Positions 10,750-23,330 of a DNA stretch of 64,000 bases are shown piece after piece (within the stretch, counting starts at the first letter, position 1; each line of letters opens with the position of its first letter). Below the pieces are notes generated by a model that saw only the letters and a list, made by a program, of their open reading frames with translations, ran no database searches and was not told where the DNA came from. Position numbers and translations under genes: made by a program. Origin of the DNA: Perilla frutescens (Eukaryota > Streptophyta > Magnoliopsida > Lamiales > Lamiaceae); assembly GCA_026008535.1 (NCBI GenBank), contig BRKX01000014.1, forward strand, positions 25,504,694 through 25,568,693, given 5' to 3'.

Positions 10750-11729
10750 ATGTATACCGCTTTGCAAAAGATTCACAAGGACAAGGATGCTGAGCCCACT
10801 GAGTTTGAGGAAAATGTTGCTCAGGTAATGTATGATTGATGCTATTGGCAATTTCTTTTTGTTCCTATAACTGAAGCTTGTGTTGTAGTTCTCGTCATGA
10901 ATTATTATTTTTGGTTTGTCTGCAGGCTTTGTTTGATTTGGAAACCACAAATGGAGACATTAAGAGCGACTTGAAGGACCTTTACATCAACTCTGCCTTG
11001 TAGGTCTTGATTTGGTTGGATGTAGGTTATCTTCCTTGGGTAGATCATACTGCTTATCAGTTTGTTAATTTTCTTTAGGCAAATTGATGTTTCTGGAAAC
11101 AAGAAGGCTATTGTGATCCATGTACCTTACCGGTTGAGGAAAGCTTTCCGCAAGATCCATTCTAGGCTGGTGAGAGAACTTGAGAAGAAGTTCAGCGGAA
11201 AGGTAATACTCGTTTGGTTTTGTAAATGTTGCTTTATGATATGTATTCAGCTTTCTTGTTTTTTTATAAATTATCACCATTATCTTGCAATGTTGGGTTC
11301 TTAATTGATACCAAATTTTTGTTTTCTTATTTGTTCGCATTGGAAATATAGGAAGTTGTTGTCCTTGCTACTAGAAGGATTGTGCGTCCACCAAAGAAGG
11401 GTTCTGCTGTTCAAAGACCCAGATCACGCACGCTCACTTCTGTTCATGAAGCTATGCTTGAGGACATAGTGTATCCAGCTGAAATTGTTGGAAAGCGTAT
11501 CAGATACAGACTTGATGGATCAAAGATTATGAAGGTGATTGCTTCATTATTGGATGTGCAAGCACACTACTGTATTGATATTGCAATCTTTCTAACTCTG
11601 AGTTTGCAGGTCTTCTTGGATCCCAAGGCAAAGAATGACACAGAGAACAAGCTCGAGACATTCTCAGGAGTCTACAGGAAGCTTTCAGGCAAAGATGTTG
11701 TCTTTGAATTCCCCATGACAGAGGCCTGA
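10750..11729 (+). CDS. RPS7: Ribosomal protein eS7 (RPS7), copy 2
   Basis: Exact duplicate of the first eS7 gene: exons 10750-10824, 10926-10999, 11079-11202, 11352-11534 and 11610-11729, 191 residues with the same conserved segments and the same leader intron (9981-10741). It has intact splice sites and stop codon. It converges with the complete PMI gene downstream. Since the two coding sequences are identical, short-read RNA data could not separate them; only differing far-upstream context distinguishes the loci. Confidence 0.95.
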
Positions 11730-12679
11730 AAACCTTCCTATCTGTTTCTGATGTCATCTGTTATTCCATTGCCAAAAATATACATTTAGTATGGGGTATT
11801 TCAAGTTTTGACAAAGAGAATTGGGATCTTGCTTATACTCCTTTTTTTGCCAAAATTGTTTAAACTATTGTCTTAATTAAAGTTTCTCATTTTGGAAGTT
11901 CAGTTATTTTCATTAAGGCATTGTTGTATCTGAGTTATTATTACCAATGAATTATGATTACTGGCTTTCGGTATTGTGGTCAGATTTTGATATCACTTGT
12001 GATATCTGTGACACAATTCTGCTACAAAATTACCCCATAAATTTGATATAAAACGCTCGTTTCATTAGCTTCATCTACCAAATTGATCTAGTACCTTGAC
12101 TACGATATGGGATTTGATTCTCAGTAAAGGGCTGGTTTTTTATTTTATAATTGTACTTTTTTTCCTTCTGGGTCGGAATATTTTCTCAACATTTTAAATT
12201 TGGGCTTTCGCGACTTTTAGCTGTTACGTTTACTTGCTACTACCTAAGTATAAATTGCTGTTAAGAGTTAAATTGTCACATCTTTCATCTGAGAAACTTT
12301 GAACTTTTGAAACTGAACTATAATTTTATTTTATTTTTCGGAATAAATTTTAAAGTTATATCTAAAATTATATAAATAAATCTAAAAATTATTAAAAAAA
12401 CACCTAAGTTTTGAAATCTAAGAATTTAATATAATAAATGATAATAAGTGTAGTAGTTAGTATTATATCAAATAATAAAATTCTTAAGATTTATATTAAG
12501 AGAGAAGGCGGGGGCGTGTGTGAGCGAACCTGGATATGCATTTGGTTTATGATGATTTGTGGTACATTACATTACATATACAACAGTGGAGTCGACAGTG
12601 GATGAAAAATATTAGACAAGAGAAGAAGACGGGCAAATACAAATTTACTATTCACACAGACTTGTGCTGCAGCTGTTGA

Positions 12680-15600
12680 TTACTTGAAAAACCTGCTGTT
12701 AATTCCCGCTCTGTACAAACTCAACCCTGCAGTAGTTTTGACAGTGATCTCGTAGTTTGCAGGTGCAAACAGCACGTCACCTTCAGCAATTATCTCTTCA
12801 GAAGATGCCATTGCCACCTGCATTGCTCCTCTTCCTTTCACCACCACAAAAACAGAAGGCCCAGGAATACCAGGAAACACAGTCGAAGTCCCTTGAGGAA
12901 GAATACACTGATCTACCTCAAATTCATCAAAAGGCGGCATATATTTTACTGTATAAGGATTTGATGGAACTCCACGTAGAATTTCCGGGAAACCCTGAAC
13001 CAAATATTCAGATTCATCAACAAAAGGAAGCTGTAAAACTAAACTGCATTTGGTAAAGGCAATAATAGACCAATTCAAAACTAAAGCAACAAAATATGAC
13101 ATCAAAACTCATCTGCCCTCACCTGTTTGTATGTGAGCATGGAACACAGAGTTGGAACGTCAAGTTTCTTTGGGGTAAGACCAGCTCGTACAACATTGTC
13201 CGACGTTGCCATGCACTCAACACATTCACCATGTATATATGCATGAGGTTCGTTTGCACCCAAGTATAGGGCTTCACCAGAATTAAGTTTCACATAATTT
13301 AACAAGAAGGCTGCAATCACACCAACGTCCCCCGGATATTGCTTTTCAAGCCGCAAAACTAGATTCTCCTTCTCTGTCAACCCCCTCACCTATCAGACAC
13401 CCAAATCCGTTGGTAAATGTAATTTTAAGCAGAGAAGTGTATCACTAGAATAGGCAATCATAAATATATCCATTTACAAATGCAAAAACCATCACGGAGA
13501 TCATTTAATTGACAACACCTTACCGCTAAATCATAATTAATATTTTTCTCTATGTTCATTAATACAGCAATAGTGATGTCACCTCAAGACTGTTGGGACT
13601 TAACAAATCAGCACTTCCTCACAAAAGAAAATTTGTCCAAAGTAACTAACTAAAAATGGCAAAAGCTTCTTGAGACAACAATCTTACACAACTCGGAACA
13701 AGAACTGTGACAGCGGGTGCTTCTCCTGTAATTAACCTCTAAGGTCAATGGCATTCCCATGGGGGTAGGTGATGATATATATTCTAATCACTCCAAATTC
13801 TTAAATAGTTTGTAAATAAGAAGAAATCTCCCCATTTTAAGGATTCCAAAGAAACACTAGCAACAGGATGGCCATGTGAACTAAAGATCAAACAGAGAGA
13901 GCCAGATGAAATTGGTCAACTGGTAAAAGGAACAATATATACCACGTTCAAGCAGATACAAACACAAGTCAGAAACAATAGGGATATAATTCCAAATACC
14001 TCACGCTTTATGTTCAGTCGACTTATCAACTTGACGACAACATCAGATATGACGGCCTTGCCAGCAGACATGAGTTTAGTAAATAGAGATTGCAGAACCT
14101 CTTTTCGTTTCTTTTCTCCATCCTCTTTGCTTATGTGTAATACTTGATTTGCAGATGCAGCACCAACCACTTCAGTGATCTCAGGTACATTTTGGAGAAC
14201 AGTTTTAAATTCCTAAATACAAGAGACAAATATCAAGTATATATGTTTGAAAATATCAAGAGATACTAAAAAAATCTTGGAGATGACGGTTGAATCTCAC
14301 TTTGGACACTAAGATCCGCTATAGTTCATCTTCTAAGCTCAATATGGAACTCTTTTACTCAGACATGGCAGAGAAAATTCAATGTCAAAATTCTTAGGCG
14401 TTGAATACTTCCTCAAGTTCTAATTATAGAAATATATTGCTATAAGATTGACCACTTTTCAGCTTGAAGAGGAATTACTAGCCGAAATCAGTATAATGCA
14501 GACATCATTGCCTAGCTATTTGATCAATCAGAATGGAATTCTGAAATGCGGACAGTTTTTCAAAAAGGTCCAGGTTACCAAAACCACATTGCTCAATCAG
14601 TTGAGAAAAATCAAGATAGATTTATATCTTAATCCTAGTTCCACTGGAATTTAACAAGCCATAATTAAAGACGAATTATGCATCAGGATTAATCATGGTT
14701 CCTGGGTGAGAAGCCATGCACAAAATCAAAGAACTAGCACAACCTGACCCTACACAGTTGTTATTTGTTAACATTGTTTAAACAAAGTTATTGCATGCCA
14801 TTTAAAGCCAGTATATGATTGCACCATTTGACAACCTTGAATAGATAAGTTGACCTTTATGGCTGACTTGGCATGTAAAAGCACTGACCGTTCTTAACAT
14901 AACAAGGGCTTTAATAAACTTTCGTGCACATGGTAGTCACATGCACATATACATAAAACCAAATCTTGAAAGGAAAATAAAAAATATATCACTCCCATTC
15001 ATCCAACATATATAAATCTATATCATATTTACGAGACATTGACCTGCCTATCTACATCCCAGACCTATCAAGCACAAAGAAGTCACCAAACATGATAGCG
15101 ATCAACACATTATATGTACTGTTTGCGGGTTTCTCAGAACATTTAAAACACTAATCAATTTTTCCAGATCCAAACAAAAGATCCCGAACCAATAATGAAA
15201 AATGTAACATGGTAATCACGATACCTCCAGACCAACGAAACTACACAGAGCCTCGAACTCAGTGAGCGCCAAAGCCATCTCAGGCTTGTGATTGCCGTCC
15301 TTATAGACTTCTGGCTGTTGCTTATGAAGGATTGAAGCTAAATTCTTGTCTGGGTGAGCTTGTATCGACAGTGCCTTTGCAACTGAAAGTACCTGAAAGC
15401 ACAAATATATACTCATTTTGTTGTTTCATGGTACAAAGCATACTTTTTTTTTTTTGTGGCTGAACAGAAGCAACTGAATTAACACAACTAAATCAAACAA
15501 GTCCAAATTTCAAGAAGAAGGAACTAGAACTGAGTGAAAATAAGCGCTCTTTTAAAACACACAGATCTTCATCTGTCATATGGTCACCGGCAACAGATTG

Positions 15601-16049
15601 GATTTCCACCAACGAGCATAATGACTTGAAAACTGCTCAAATAGCAATCACATCACGCAGCTTTCAAACAAAAGGCAAACTTTCATAGCTACCTTGAAGA
15701 GGAAAGGGAGATTGGGGCCCCACTTTTGGAACACCTTATCCCCAAGTACGCTAGGGTTCTGCTCAATCCAATCCTTCAAACTCACTAAATTCAAGTAATT
15801 CCGCTTGCGGCCACCCTCCCTCTCCACACCACCATTCCGCAATTGGCCGTTGGCCCCAACGGCGGCGTACGAGGGCCCCGACTCGTGCGTCCCCATCCAG
15901 AATTCGGCGAAGGGCTCATCACCGTCGATATCCTCCCCACTATTATTGGCGTAAAGCCGCGCCACACCCGATTCTTCCCCCACCTTGCCCCATTCGTACC
16001 TCTTCACTGAGCATCTGAGCCTGACAATTCCTGGAAATTCGGCACCCAT
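12680..16049 (-). CDS. PMI: Mannose-6-phosphate isomerase, type I (complete gene)
   Basis: Interconverts fructose-6-phosphate and mannose-6-phosphate in the cytosol, feeding GDP-mannose, ascorbate, cell-wall and glycan synthesis. Exons on the minus strand are 16049-15693, 15392-15225, 14212-14000, 13389-13123 and 12994-12680; all are phase 0 with GT-AG introns and total 439 residues, typical for plant type I PMI. Zinc ligands by family comparison are Gln130 and His132 (IQAHPDK), Glu157 (GNHKPEM) and His295 (ANEPHAY). The substrate-site Arg314 lies in NVVRAGLTPK. The N-terminus RLRCSVKRYEWGK and FAEFWMGTH are hallmark segments. The exon 5 acceptor (GGTTCAG|GGTTTC) was chosen over an earlier AG because it gives the conserved KQGFPEILRG. 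The gene spans the right end of the tandem duplication: exon 3 crosses the boundary at 14094. It ends head-on with eS7 copy 2. Confidence 0.95.
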
Positions 16050-16440
16050 GACAATGCAATGCCGGGGTTTAGTGAGAGAAAGGAACAGGAATTTGAGGAG
16101 GCCGTAGGAATAACAACAGAAGAAGAGGGAATGAGAGGAAGATTGCTACGCCCATGGGGGGAATTGGGCGGAGGGTGTGGCTTTTTGAAGGCGACGATGA
16201 GAGGGAAAAAAATGATTTTCTAATTTTACTCTGATTTTCCGTCAGGAAAAATTAGGTAAAAATTGAAATTACAGAGGTGTGACCCACGGCGGAGGGAAGG
16301 GGAGGGAGACGGTGGCGGGGAGCGGCCTCTATGCGTCGGTGGGGTTGGTTGTGAAATGGCAGTTGGAGTGAGAGAGTGGTTTTGACAGTTTATGGCTCCA
16401 CATTCACATCCCAATTTGGGGGTCCATTTCCGCCCCATTA
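16050..16440 (-). promoter_or_regulatory. PMI 5' flank and probable leader
   Basis: This relatively GC-rich 400 bp directly upstream of the PMI ATG includes a purine-rich stretch and a G-rich segment near 16280-16340. It probably holds the leader and core promoter. No clear TATA box was identified. Confidence 0.4.
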
Positions 16441-18026
16441 ATTAATTCATTTCCCTCACTATTTTACTTTTTCTATTTTTTTTTAATTTATTTTTTTAAA
16501 TAAGACGCCCAATATAATGAATAATGTAATAATTCAATAGTAAATATTCCATTAAAAAACTGAATATAAAATAATGGATTGAGAATTATACATTGAAATA
16601 AGTGATAATGGTTGAAAAGTGCTCACTTTTGATAACCAAAATAAAAAATTACATTACCCAATTTAATATGCATATTTAAGAAATTGTGAAAATTAAAAAT
16701 AGGCAGTTTCATTAAAAATAAAATAAAAAAGAAAGCACGGAAACTTACCACTTTAATAAAAATGTATTCCATATAGCCAATTTGATTTCTAAAAAAATTC
16801 CTCAATTAAATTAAAGTTTGAGAACTAACCTGGTATTCAACTTGAATATTAGAGTTTTGTTGGAACTTGTTTTGCTGAATATGATAAAATAATCTCTAGC
16901 ATAATTATATAGTTTGACATAATTCATATTTGATTTCGGTTTGACTTGATTAACAAAGTTTATTAAAATCAATATAGATAGCTGTATAATATGAATTTAC
17001 GTTGACCATACAAATTAAATAGAGTACATAAAATCATATAAACTATCTTCTATTCGATCCTTAGAACATGGTTGTATGAGAAAAATCAAATAAAGTGCCA
17101 AAGAAATAAAAAATAAAAATTGTGATGCACGTTAAAACTCAAACACATTAGCAAAATCTGGTTTGCAACCCCTAGAAAATTATAATAAATTAAAATTTTA
17201 AAATATATATACATATACTTTTTAAGAATTAAAGACTTGGCATTGATAATGCCAGAAAAATGTAACACACGATTTGGTGTGCTTTTTCCCTTTTCTTTTA
17301 GAGCCATCAACTCTTGAACCGCATTTAACAACACTAAGATAAATTTCATACTACGAAATTATCACATTTTAATTTATATATATATATATATATTGCAATA
17401 ATTTTGAAGTGTAACACTAAAATTATATATTCCAACGGACTTCAGGTAGCATATTCTCTCATTCTGAATTTGTGGTAATAAGATATTTATAATTAAATAT
17501 TAATATTTAAAAATAATAATTTCATCAACTCAGATCTTAACTTGCTTAAAAATAAAGTTATGGTTGAAAATAATTTGTGTCAGAGAGAGAGAGAGAGAGA
17601 GAGCCATGTTACTACTCATCATCAAGGCCAGTTGCCGTAGATGAAGACAAACAAGTCTCGTCTCTCATCCACATTCATTTTCACCATTTCAAGCTATCGC
17701 ATAACCTCTTTTCTTAACTTTTAAATTATGTTATCGTTTTACTTTTCAATTTCAACTACTCATTCTTCCATACTCCAGTATATTTATTCTATCTCTCTTT
17801 TAAAATACCCCAAATTGAACTTTTCTTTTTTAAGAATTTTTTTTTTCTTCTCGCATATTAATATTTGAAAGTAAAATTACAAAAAGATTGTGAGAAATTG
17901 TATTCCTCATGAGAGATCCGGATACGAATCACAATCCCCATCTCCCAACTAAAAAAACAGAAATAGTTTCAAAATATTTATCATTATCCTTATTTCACTA
18001 ATTATACTTTTTAAAAAATGATATCC

Positions 18027-18078
<52 letters not shown>

Positions 18079-18091
18079 TGACTTTCCATTA
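16441..18091. other. AT-rich intergenic DNA with microsatellites
   Basis: No gene seen. Contains a (TA)n run near 17374-17394, a (GA)n run at 17582-17603 and an (ATT)n run at 18031-18078. Confidence 0.7.
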
Positions 18092-18211
18092 TTTTTTTTT
18101 GGATGTCGAGGGTAACCCGTAGCCGCTATCGTGGTGCGCACTGGGTAAACCCCGCCCTTATGTAATAGCCTGCAAACCTACACAGGGAGGTAAACCACAC
18201 TTGGCAAGCCA
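18092..18211 (-). mobile_element. 5'-truncated SINE fragment
   Basis: Read on the minus strand this matches the body of the SINE at about 20.3-20.5 kb (shared AAGTGTGGTTTACCTC, TTTGCAGGCTATTACA and GCGGGGTTTACCCAGTG) and ends in an A-run. The Pol III A and B boxes at the 5' end are absent, so it is a 5'-truncated insertion. Confidence 0.75.
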
Positions 18212-18659
18212 GACGTTGTATTTAGTTTTCTTAATTAATTTTTCAGAACGTGTTATTAAGACTGAATCTGGAATCCCTTTTGAATCCAATCGTATTCTTA
18301 ACAAGTTAATCAGAATAAACGTACTTTTAACATCATATTTTTGGATGGACGTACGGAATAAAATGTTAGGTTATTATAATATTGCTTTAAATAATGATCT
18401 AAAAGTTAAAAAATCACCTCATTTTTTTTATAACAATTAATCATCTAGATTCTTGAATTTGCCATCAACAACTATAATAATGGAACTTTACATTAAACAT
18501 ATTAAATTTACTCTTGTAGGACCTTTACGTACAAAAACCACAATTTTTTGTTAGCTCCAAAACTCAAATGCACAGTGGTTGCGCCCTTAATTAAAAAGCC
18601 CTCAATCAATTGTCTATATTTTCCAATATATAAACTGTTTTTTTCTTCTTTACTTTAAT

Positions 18660-18693
<34 letters not shown>

Positions 18694-19776
18694 TTTAAAA
18701 ATAGCACTCTCTCGGTATTTTGGCTGAATAATTTATCTTCTTTAAATTACATATGATAAATTGAATAGACTTTGCAAACTTGGAATGATCAAGTATGAAA
18801 AAATATTTACTTTCAGTGATTATAAAAATAAATCAAATGGTAAAATGTAAACTAATTATAATAAGATATAAAAAAAAATGTATTCTCCTTTAAAATATAA
18901 GCTTTCAGAAGAAACAAAAATAAAATAAAAAATGGAAAACAGTCCAAAATAGCAAGCAGCGGTGGGCACCAATACTACGTTGGTGGCCTAGATGTGGAAA
19001 TAAGTCGGGTCGGATCAGATTTTAGTTTGAAAAGCCTAGGCCTATTTTATAAATGTTAGGCCATGTCAAACTTATTATCTATCATAGTTTTTTAATGTAA
19101 GTTTAAGTCTAACTTATTTAACCATGTGAGTTGATACGTGCTCAATGATCATTGGTTTATTAGTGTACATATCTATTAATAAAGTAAAGAAATACGTGTT
19201 ATCCACAAGTAAAGCAAAATATCAAGACAAAATGCACCATTGATAATCAATCATGACAAAATTCGTGTAGTGAGTTATGCCCTTTGACGACTATCGCTAA
19301 TTGTCATGAAACTAATCGAACAATAATTTCAACCTATAAATAGTATTAATTGATCAAGTTGATTAATAATTTAGTTTAAGAAAGATGTGCATCGGTACAA
19401 TGTTAGCATCAACTGATGCTAAGAATTGGAAGAGAATATGCATGTGAGTTATGCTGTGCGCAGTTGTGACTTGTGACTCTCAAACATTACCATATATTCA
19501 TTTAATATTTAACATATATCCACGAATAAGATAAAAACAACCTAAAATGCATGCGAAAATTGCGTTTTCAGTGGTTAGGACTTAGGATTCTAAAAGATTC
19601 TCACTTATTATTGAAACAGTAATTTAATTTTGCAATTCTTCAGCTGATAGGATATCACAATCAAAAGGAAAGTGGAGTTTGTTAATTTAATCTGCATGTG
19701 GATCTTATGAAAATCTATTACATTATTCAATTCCAAAGTTATATGAGTACGGCCCCCCTCCCCCCAAAAAAAATGA
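18212..19776. other. AT-rich intergenic DNA
   Basis: No gene recognised. Includes a (TA)n run at about 18664-18690. A short open frame at 18201-18440 partly overlaps the SINE fragment and shows no conserved feature. Confidence 0.65.
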
Positions 19777-19778
19777 TA

Positions 19779-20092
19779 CTACCTCCGTGTCAAAATGTTT
19801 GTTGTTTTATATTTTTTTTTTTTCAAAATGTTTGTTGTTTTATATAATTTGACACCCTCTCTCCCAATTTTAACCATCTCAAATCCTACAAGATTTCTTG
19901 ATTCTAACTTACCTATAATATATGAAGAGAGAAAAATATATGGAGAGAGAAAATATTGTTATTTTTTAGGAAAATATAGATGAATTAGATTTTATGGCAT
20001 ATATGAGGGATGAGTATATTTGTCCACAAAATTAATTCTTAATTCCAGATAAAAAAAAAAACAAAACAACAAACATTTTAAAACGGAGATAG
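19779..20092. mobile_element. Stowaway-like MITE
   Basis: 314-bp element flanked by TA dinucleotides (19777-19778, 20093-20094). Its ends are imperfect inverted repeats of about 30 bp: CTACCTCCGT...CAAAATGTTTGTTG on the left and, reversed, CTATCTCCGT...AAAATGTTTGTTG on the right. These match the Tc1/mariner-derived Stowaway pattern (CTCCCTCCGT). The inner part of the left end (CAAAATGTTTGTTGTTTTAT) is present twice in tandem, separated by a T-run. No coding capacity. Confidence 0.85.
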
Positions 20093-20292
20093 TATTAATT
20101 ATTGTAAGATTGGCCCACAATATTATTTGTCTCGTGTAGCATATATTATATTATTGTGGATATGGTAGGTGATCAATTTTAATGTGCCTCTCCTAATTAG
20201 CTATGTACTAGCAAGAGGAATCCACTTTGGAACTTTTTTTTTGTTTTTTTGACGATAGACATTCGATGTGAAATCAAAATTGATTATGTAAT

Positions 20293-20500
20293 GTCCCCTT
20301 GGGGATGGCCTAGTGGGGGAGTGGTGATATTTTGAGGTCAAAGGTCTAAAGTTTGAATCCCACCAACACCACTAGGTGTGAGCCTGTCACACCTGGCTTG
20401 CTAAGTGTGGTTTACCTCTCCTGTATGGTTTGCAGGCTATTACACAGGGGCGGGGTTTACCCAGTGCGCACCTTGGTAGCGGCTGCAGGTTATTTTTAAT
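20293..20500 (+). mobile_element. tRNA-derived SINE
   Basis: A Pol III A box TGGCCTAGTGGG (20306-20317) and a B box centred on GTTTGAATCC (20351-20360) are followed by a tRNA-unrelated body that also occurs, inverted and truncated, at 18.1 kb. The body includes GCGGGGTTTACCCAGTG. The 3' end is set where similarity to the other copy stops and T-rich DNA starts. It resembles plant Au-type SINEs by layout; the family was not verified. Confidence 0.8.
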
Positions 20501-22755
20501 TTTATGATTATTTATGTTATAATTTATTTTTTTGTGATTTAGTTTAATTTTATGATTATTTTTAGGGTTCACCCCACCCAATTAGCTAGGGTTTATAATT
20601 ATTTTTTAATATATAATTTTTAATTTTTAATTTTTAATTAATAATTCATTATTATGGTTGATATTTTTAAAATTATGTTTTATAATTTTTTAATTCATTT
20701 TTTGTGTTGATAAATATTGACTATGATTATTTATATTATAATTTATTTTTATTTTATAATAAATACTATTAAAATCATAAATTTGATAATAAAATAAGAA
20801 GTGAAACACGAAAAATGTAACCTGAAATTTAAACCCCTACGGAGTAGCGTTGTCATAATGAAAAATGATTATGTAAACCAATGAAAACTACCTCCTTTAT
20901 ATTTAGAGTTGTTGATGCTAAGTTGGACATTTATGGACTCATTATTTTTAAAATTGTCGTGTAATCAATTATATCAAGATTCCTAGCAATTATATGCAAT
21001 ACACATATACATCAATATGACGTCACCATTACATAAATTAATAGATTCATAAAGTAAAAGAAGCATTAAATAAACAACACATGATGATATCGGCAACAAT
21101 GGATCTACCAATCAACTTATCACAATTTCGGCTCCATATAGCCAGCCAGTCTTTTGTCACGTTATTATTTCAGTCTTTTTCTCACTGATAATACAAACAT
21201 ACACAGTTTTTTTTTTTTTTTCAATTTTATTTAAATATAAAAAAATAAACTTTCTATGGCCGACACAAGTTTTTGTGTATTTCTATTTCTCACCAAAATT
21301 GAAGTTCAATTTTCGTTTCATTTTTTTTTTCTTTCAAAGTTATATTTATTTTCGTTAAGACTCATAATAATAATAAGTTAATAACAACAACCGAATCGAT
21401 TATTTAATTTATCGATAATTTATTTAGTGGTGTGAACTGAGAAGAGAGTAAGGCAAATTGAAATGAAAGATTTTTTGAGAGAGCGAGGTCAGACTCCACA
21501 CCATGCGTTCGTCTCTCTAATTATATTCTAGCTAGCTACTTGAAATTTGAAAGGGGCAGGAGCAGGGCAATATATGTTTTCGAGATGCTGGGTACAATTT
21601 AGTTTGGTCCTACATTAGATTCCAATTACAATTTAGTCCTTTTAAATCTTCTTAATTTTAATTTGCAATAAGTATCTGGAGTTGTTACAAGTTTTGAAGG
21701 AGAAAGAAGTCCAACAAATAACGAAAGGCCCTATAAAATTTTACTAAATTCAAATTGTTAGTTAGAACTTAGAATGAATGAACGAATGATTATCTACTGC
21801 TTTTTTTTTTTTTTTTTTTTTTCTTTTGTTTCACGAAATTACGAGTGCACAAGATTGTGAATTATGACCTTAGACGAATAAATGATACTATATCTTAATT
21901 AGAGATTTACGGTGGGAGGAAAGTGTACCATATTTATAAGGGGGCGGGAGTTATGCTATAAGTTAAGTTGCAAAAATAGACATTTTATTATAATATTTGC
22001 ACCTCATAAACACTTTGTCAAAAGTGCTCATCTTCCATCTTTTTAGCGTGCATTGGGCACCAGTGGCTGCCTTGAAATCGTGCAAAAGGTGCGTCGTACA
22101 TGGATCTCAAAATTATATATAGGAGCACTTTGTTTATACGAAAAAATATAAGTCATATCCAAACAAAATATAAAAGTACATGGATCTAATAAAACTTTAT
22201 CATCTGTGTAAAATGAACCATTGATATAATTTAAATTGTTATCATTATATCAACAAGTACTATATATAATATTTAGAATTAATAATGTGTCTATCATTAG
22301 TATTACTAATCGTAAAAGATAACATAAAAATATATATTCTAGATTTACATGTTATATATATATATATATAATTACTTGTAAGTGTAAAATTCAAATTGAT
22401 ATATATTTTCACCGTTTTATATATTATTTGGATATTAACCACTATGCTATTAAAATTAGATCAAACACAAAATTATCTGAAATTTAAGGGTTAATAAGTT
22501 TAAATATCATGAACTATGCATGAATACCCTACAACAAAAAATTATCTTCCGATGGTCACGTCAAACTTGATTACACTCAATTTCAAATGGATGTTGTTAT
22601 TACAAAAAATGTAAGTGTGTTATAGGCCGGGTATATTATTTTAAAATTCGTGTTAATAATCAAAATTTGTGTGTAGTTAAATGATATTTAAAACAATTAA
22701 CACCAAGTATAATGAGCTGTGAAACATATTTTGACAAAATAAGTAAAATTTCCAT
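20501..22755. other. AT-rich intergenic DNA
   Basis: No gene recognised. A 22-base T-run is at 21801-21822 and a short (TA)n at about 22353-22371. The final 60 bp directly flank the CACTA element. Confidence 0.65.
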
Positions 22756-22770
22756 CACTACAAGAAAAAA

Positions 22771-23330
22771 AGGCCATACACGACAGAGAATATCCGTGGT
22801 CTATTCATTTTCGCTACCGTCGTATATAGTGGTGTTGTCCATAGTCCCTTTTTACACGACGGAGAATCTCCGTGGTCTATTCTCATGATACACAACGGTA
22901 ATATACCGTTGTGTATTTCATTATTACCGTTGTATATGAGCAATATATGTAACGGTTTTTTATATTACCATTGTGTATATATACTTTAGATAACGGTATA
23001 ATTTCTATTACCGTTATAAATATAAAATTTACCGTTATATATTTATATTATATGTAACAGTTTTTTATATTACCGTTGTGTATATATACTTTAGATAACA
23101 GTATAATTTCTTTTACCGTTGTATAAAATCATCATATACAACGGTATTTGCTGTTGTATACATGAAATTTACTGTTGTATATTAATAGTATACGTAACAG
23201 TTTTTTTCATTACCGTTGCATACAATCATTATATATAACGGTTGGTTCTATTATTACCGTTATATAATACAATCATACACAACGGTAACTACCGTGGTGT
23301 TCACATAATATACCGTTGTATATTATTTTT
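22771..23330. repeat. Left subterminal repeats of the CACTA element
   Basis: Dense array of ACCGTT, TAACGGT and ACAACGGTA words in both orientations, together with phrases such as GAGAATNTCCGTGGTCTATTC appearing twice (about 22784 and 22863). In CACTA elements such subterminal arrays bind the TNPA-type accessory protein. Confidence 0.85.

Larger units (their letters stand above)
9115..14094. repeat. Tandem duplication, unit 2 (4,980 bp)
   Basis: Direct copy of the preceding unit. Here the PMI part is continuous with unique sequence to its right and so belongs to the complete PMI gene. Copies first differ at 9119 (t) versus 14099 (c). Confidence 0.97.

Noticed and set aside
16226..16438. 70-codon minus-strand frame upstream of PMI
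   Set aside because: Pro/Ser-rich frame in the GC-rich PMI leader; no conserved feature, though an upstream ORF cannot be excluded.
22260..22442. Ile/Tyr-rich small frame beside the CACTA element
   Set aside because: Low-complexity AT-rich translation.
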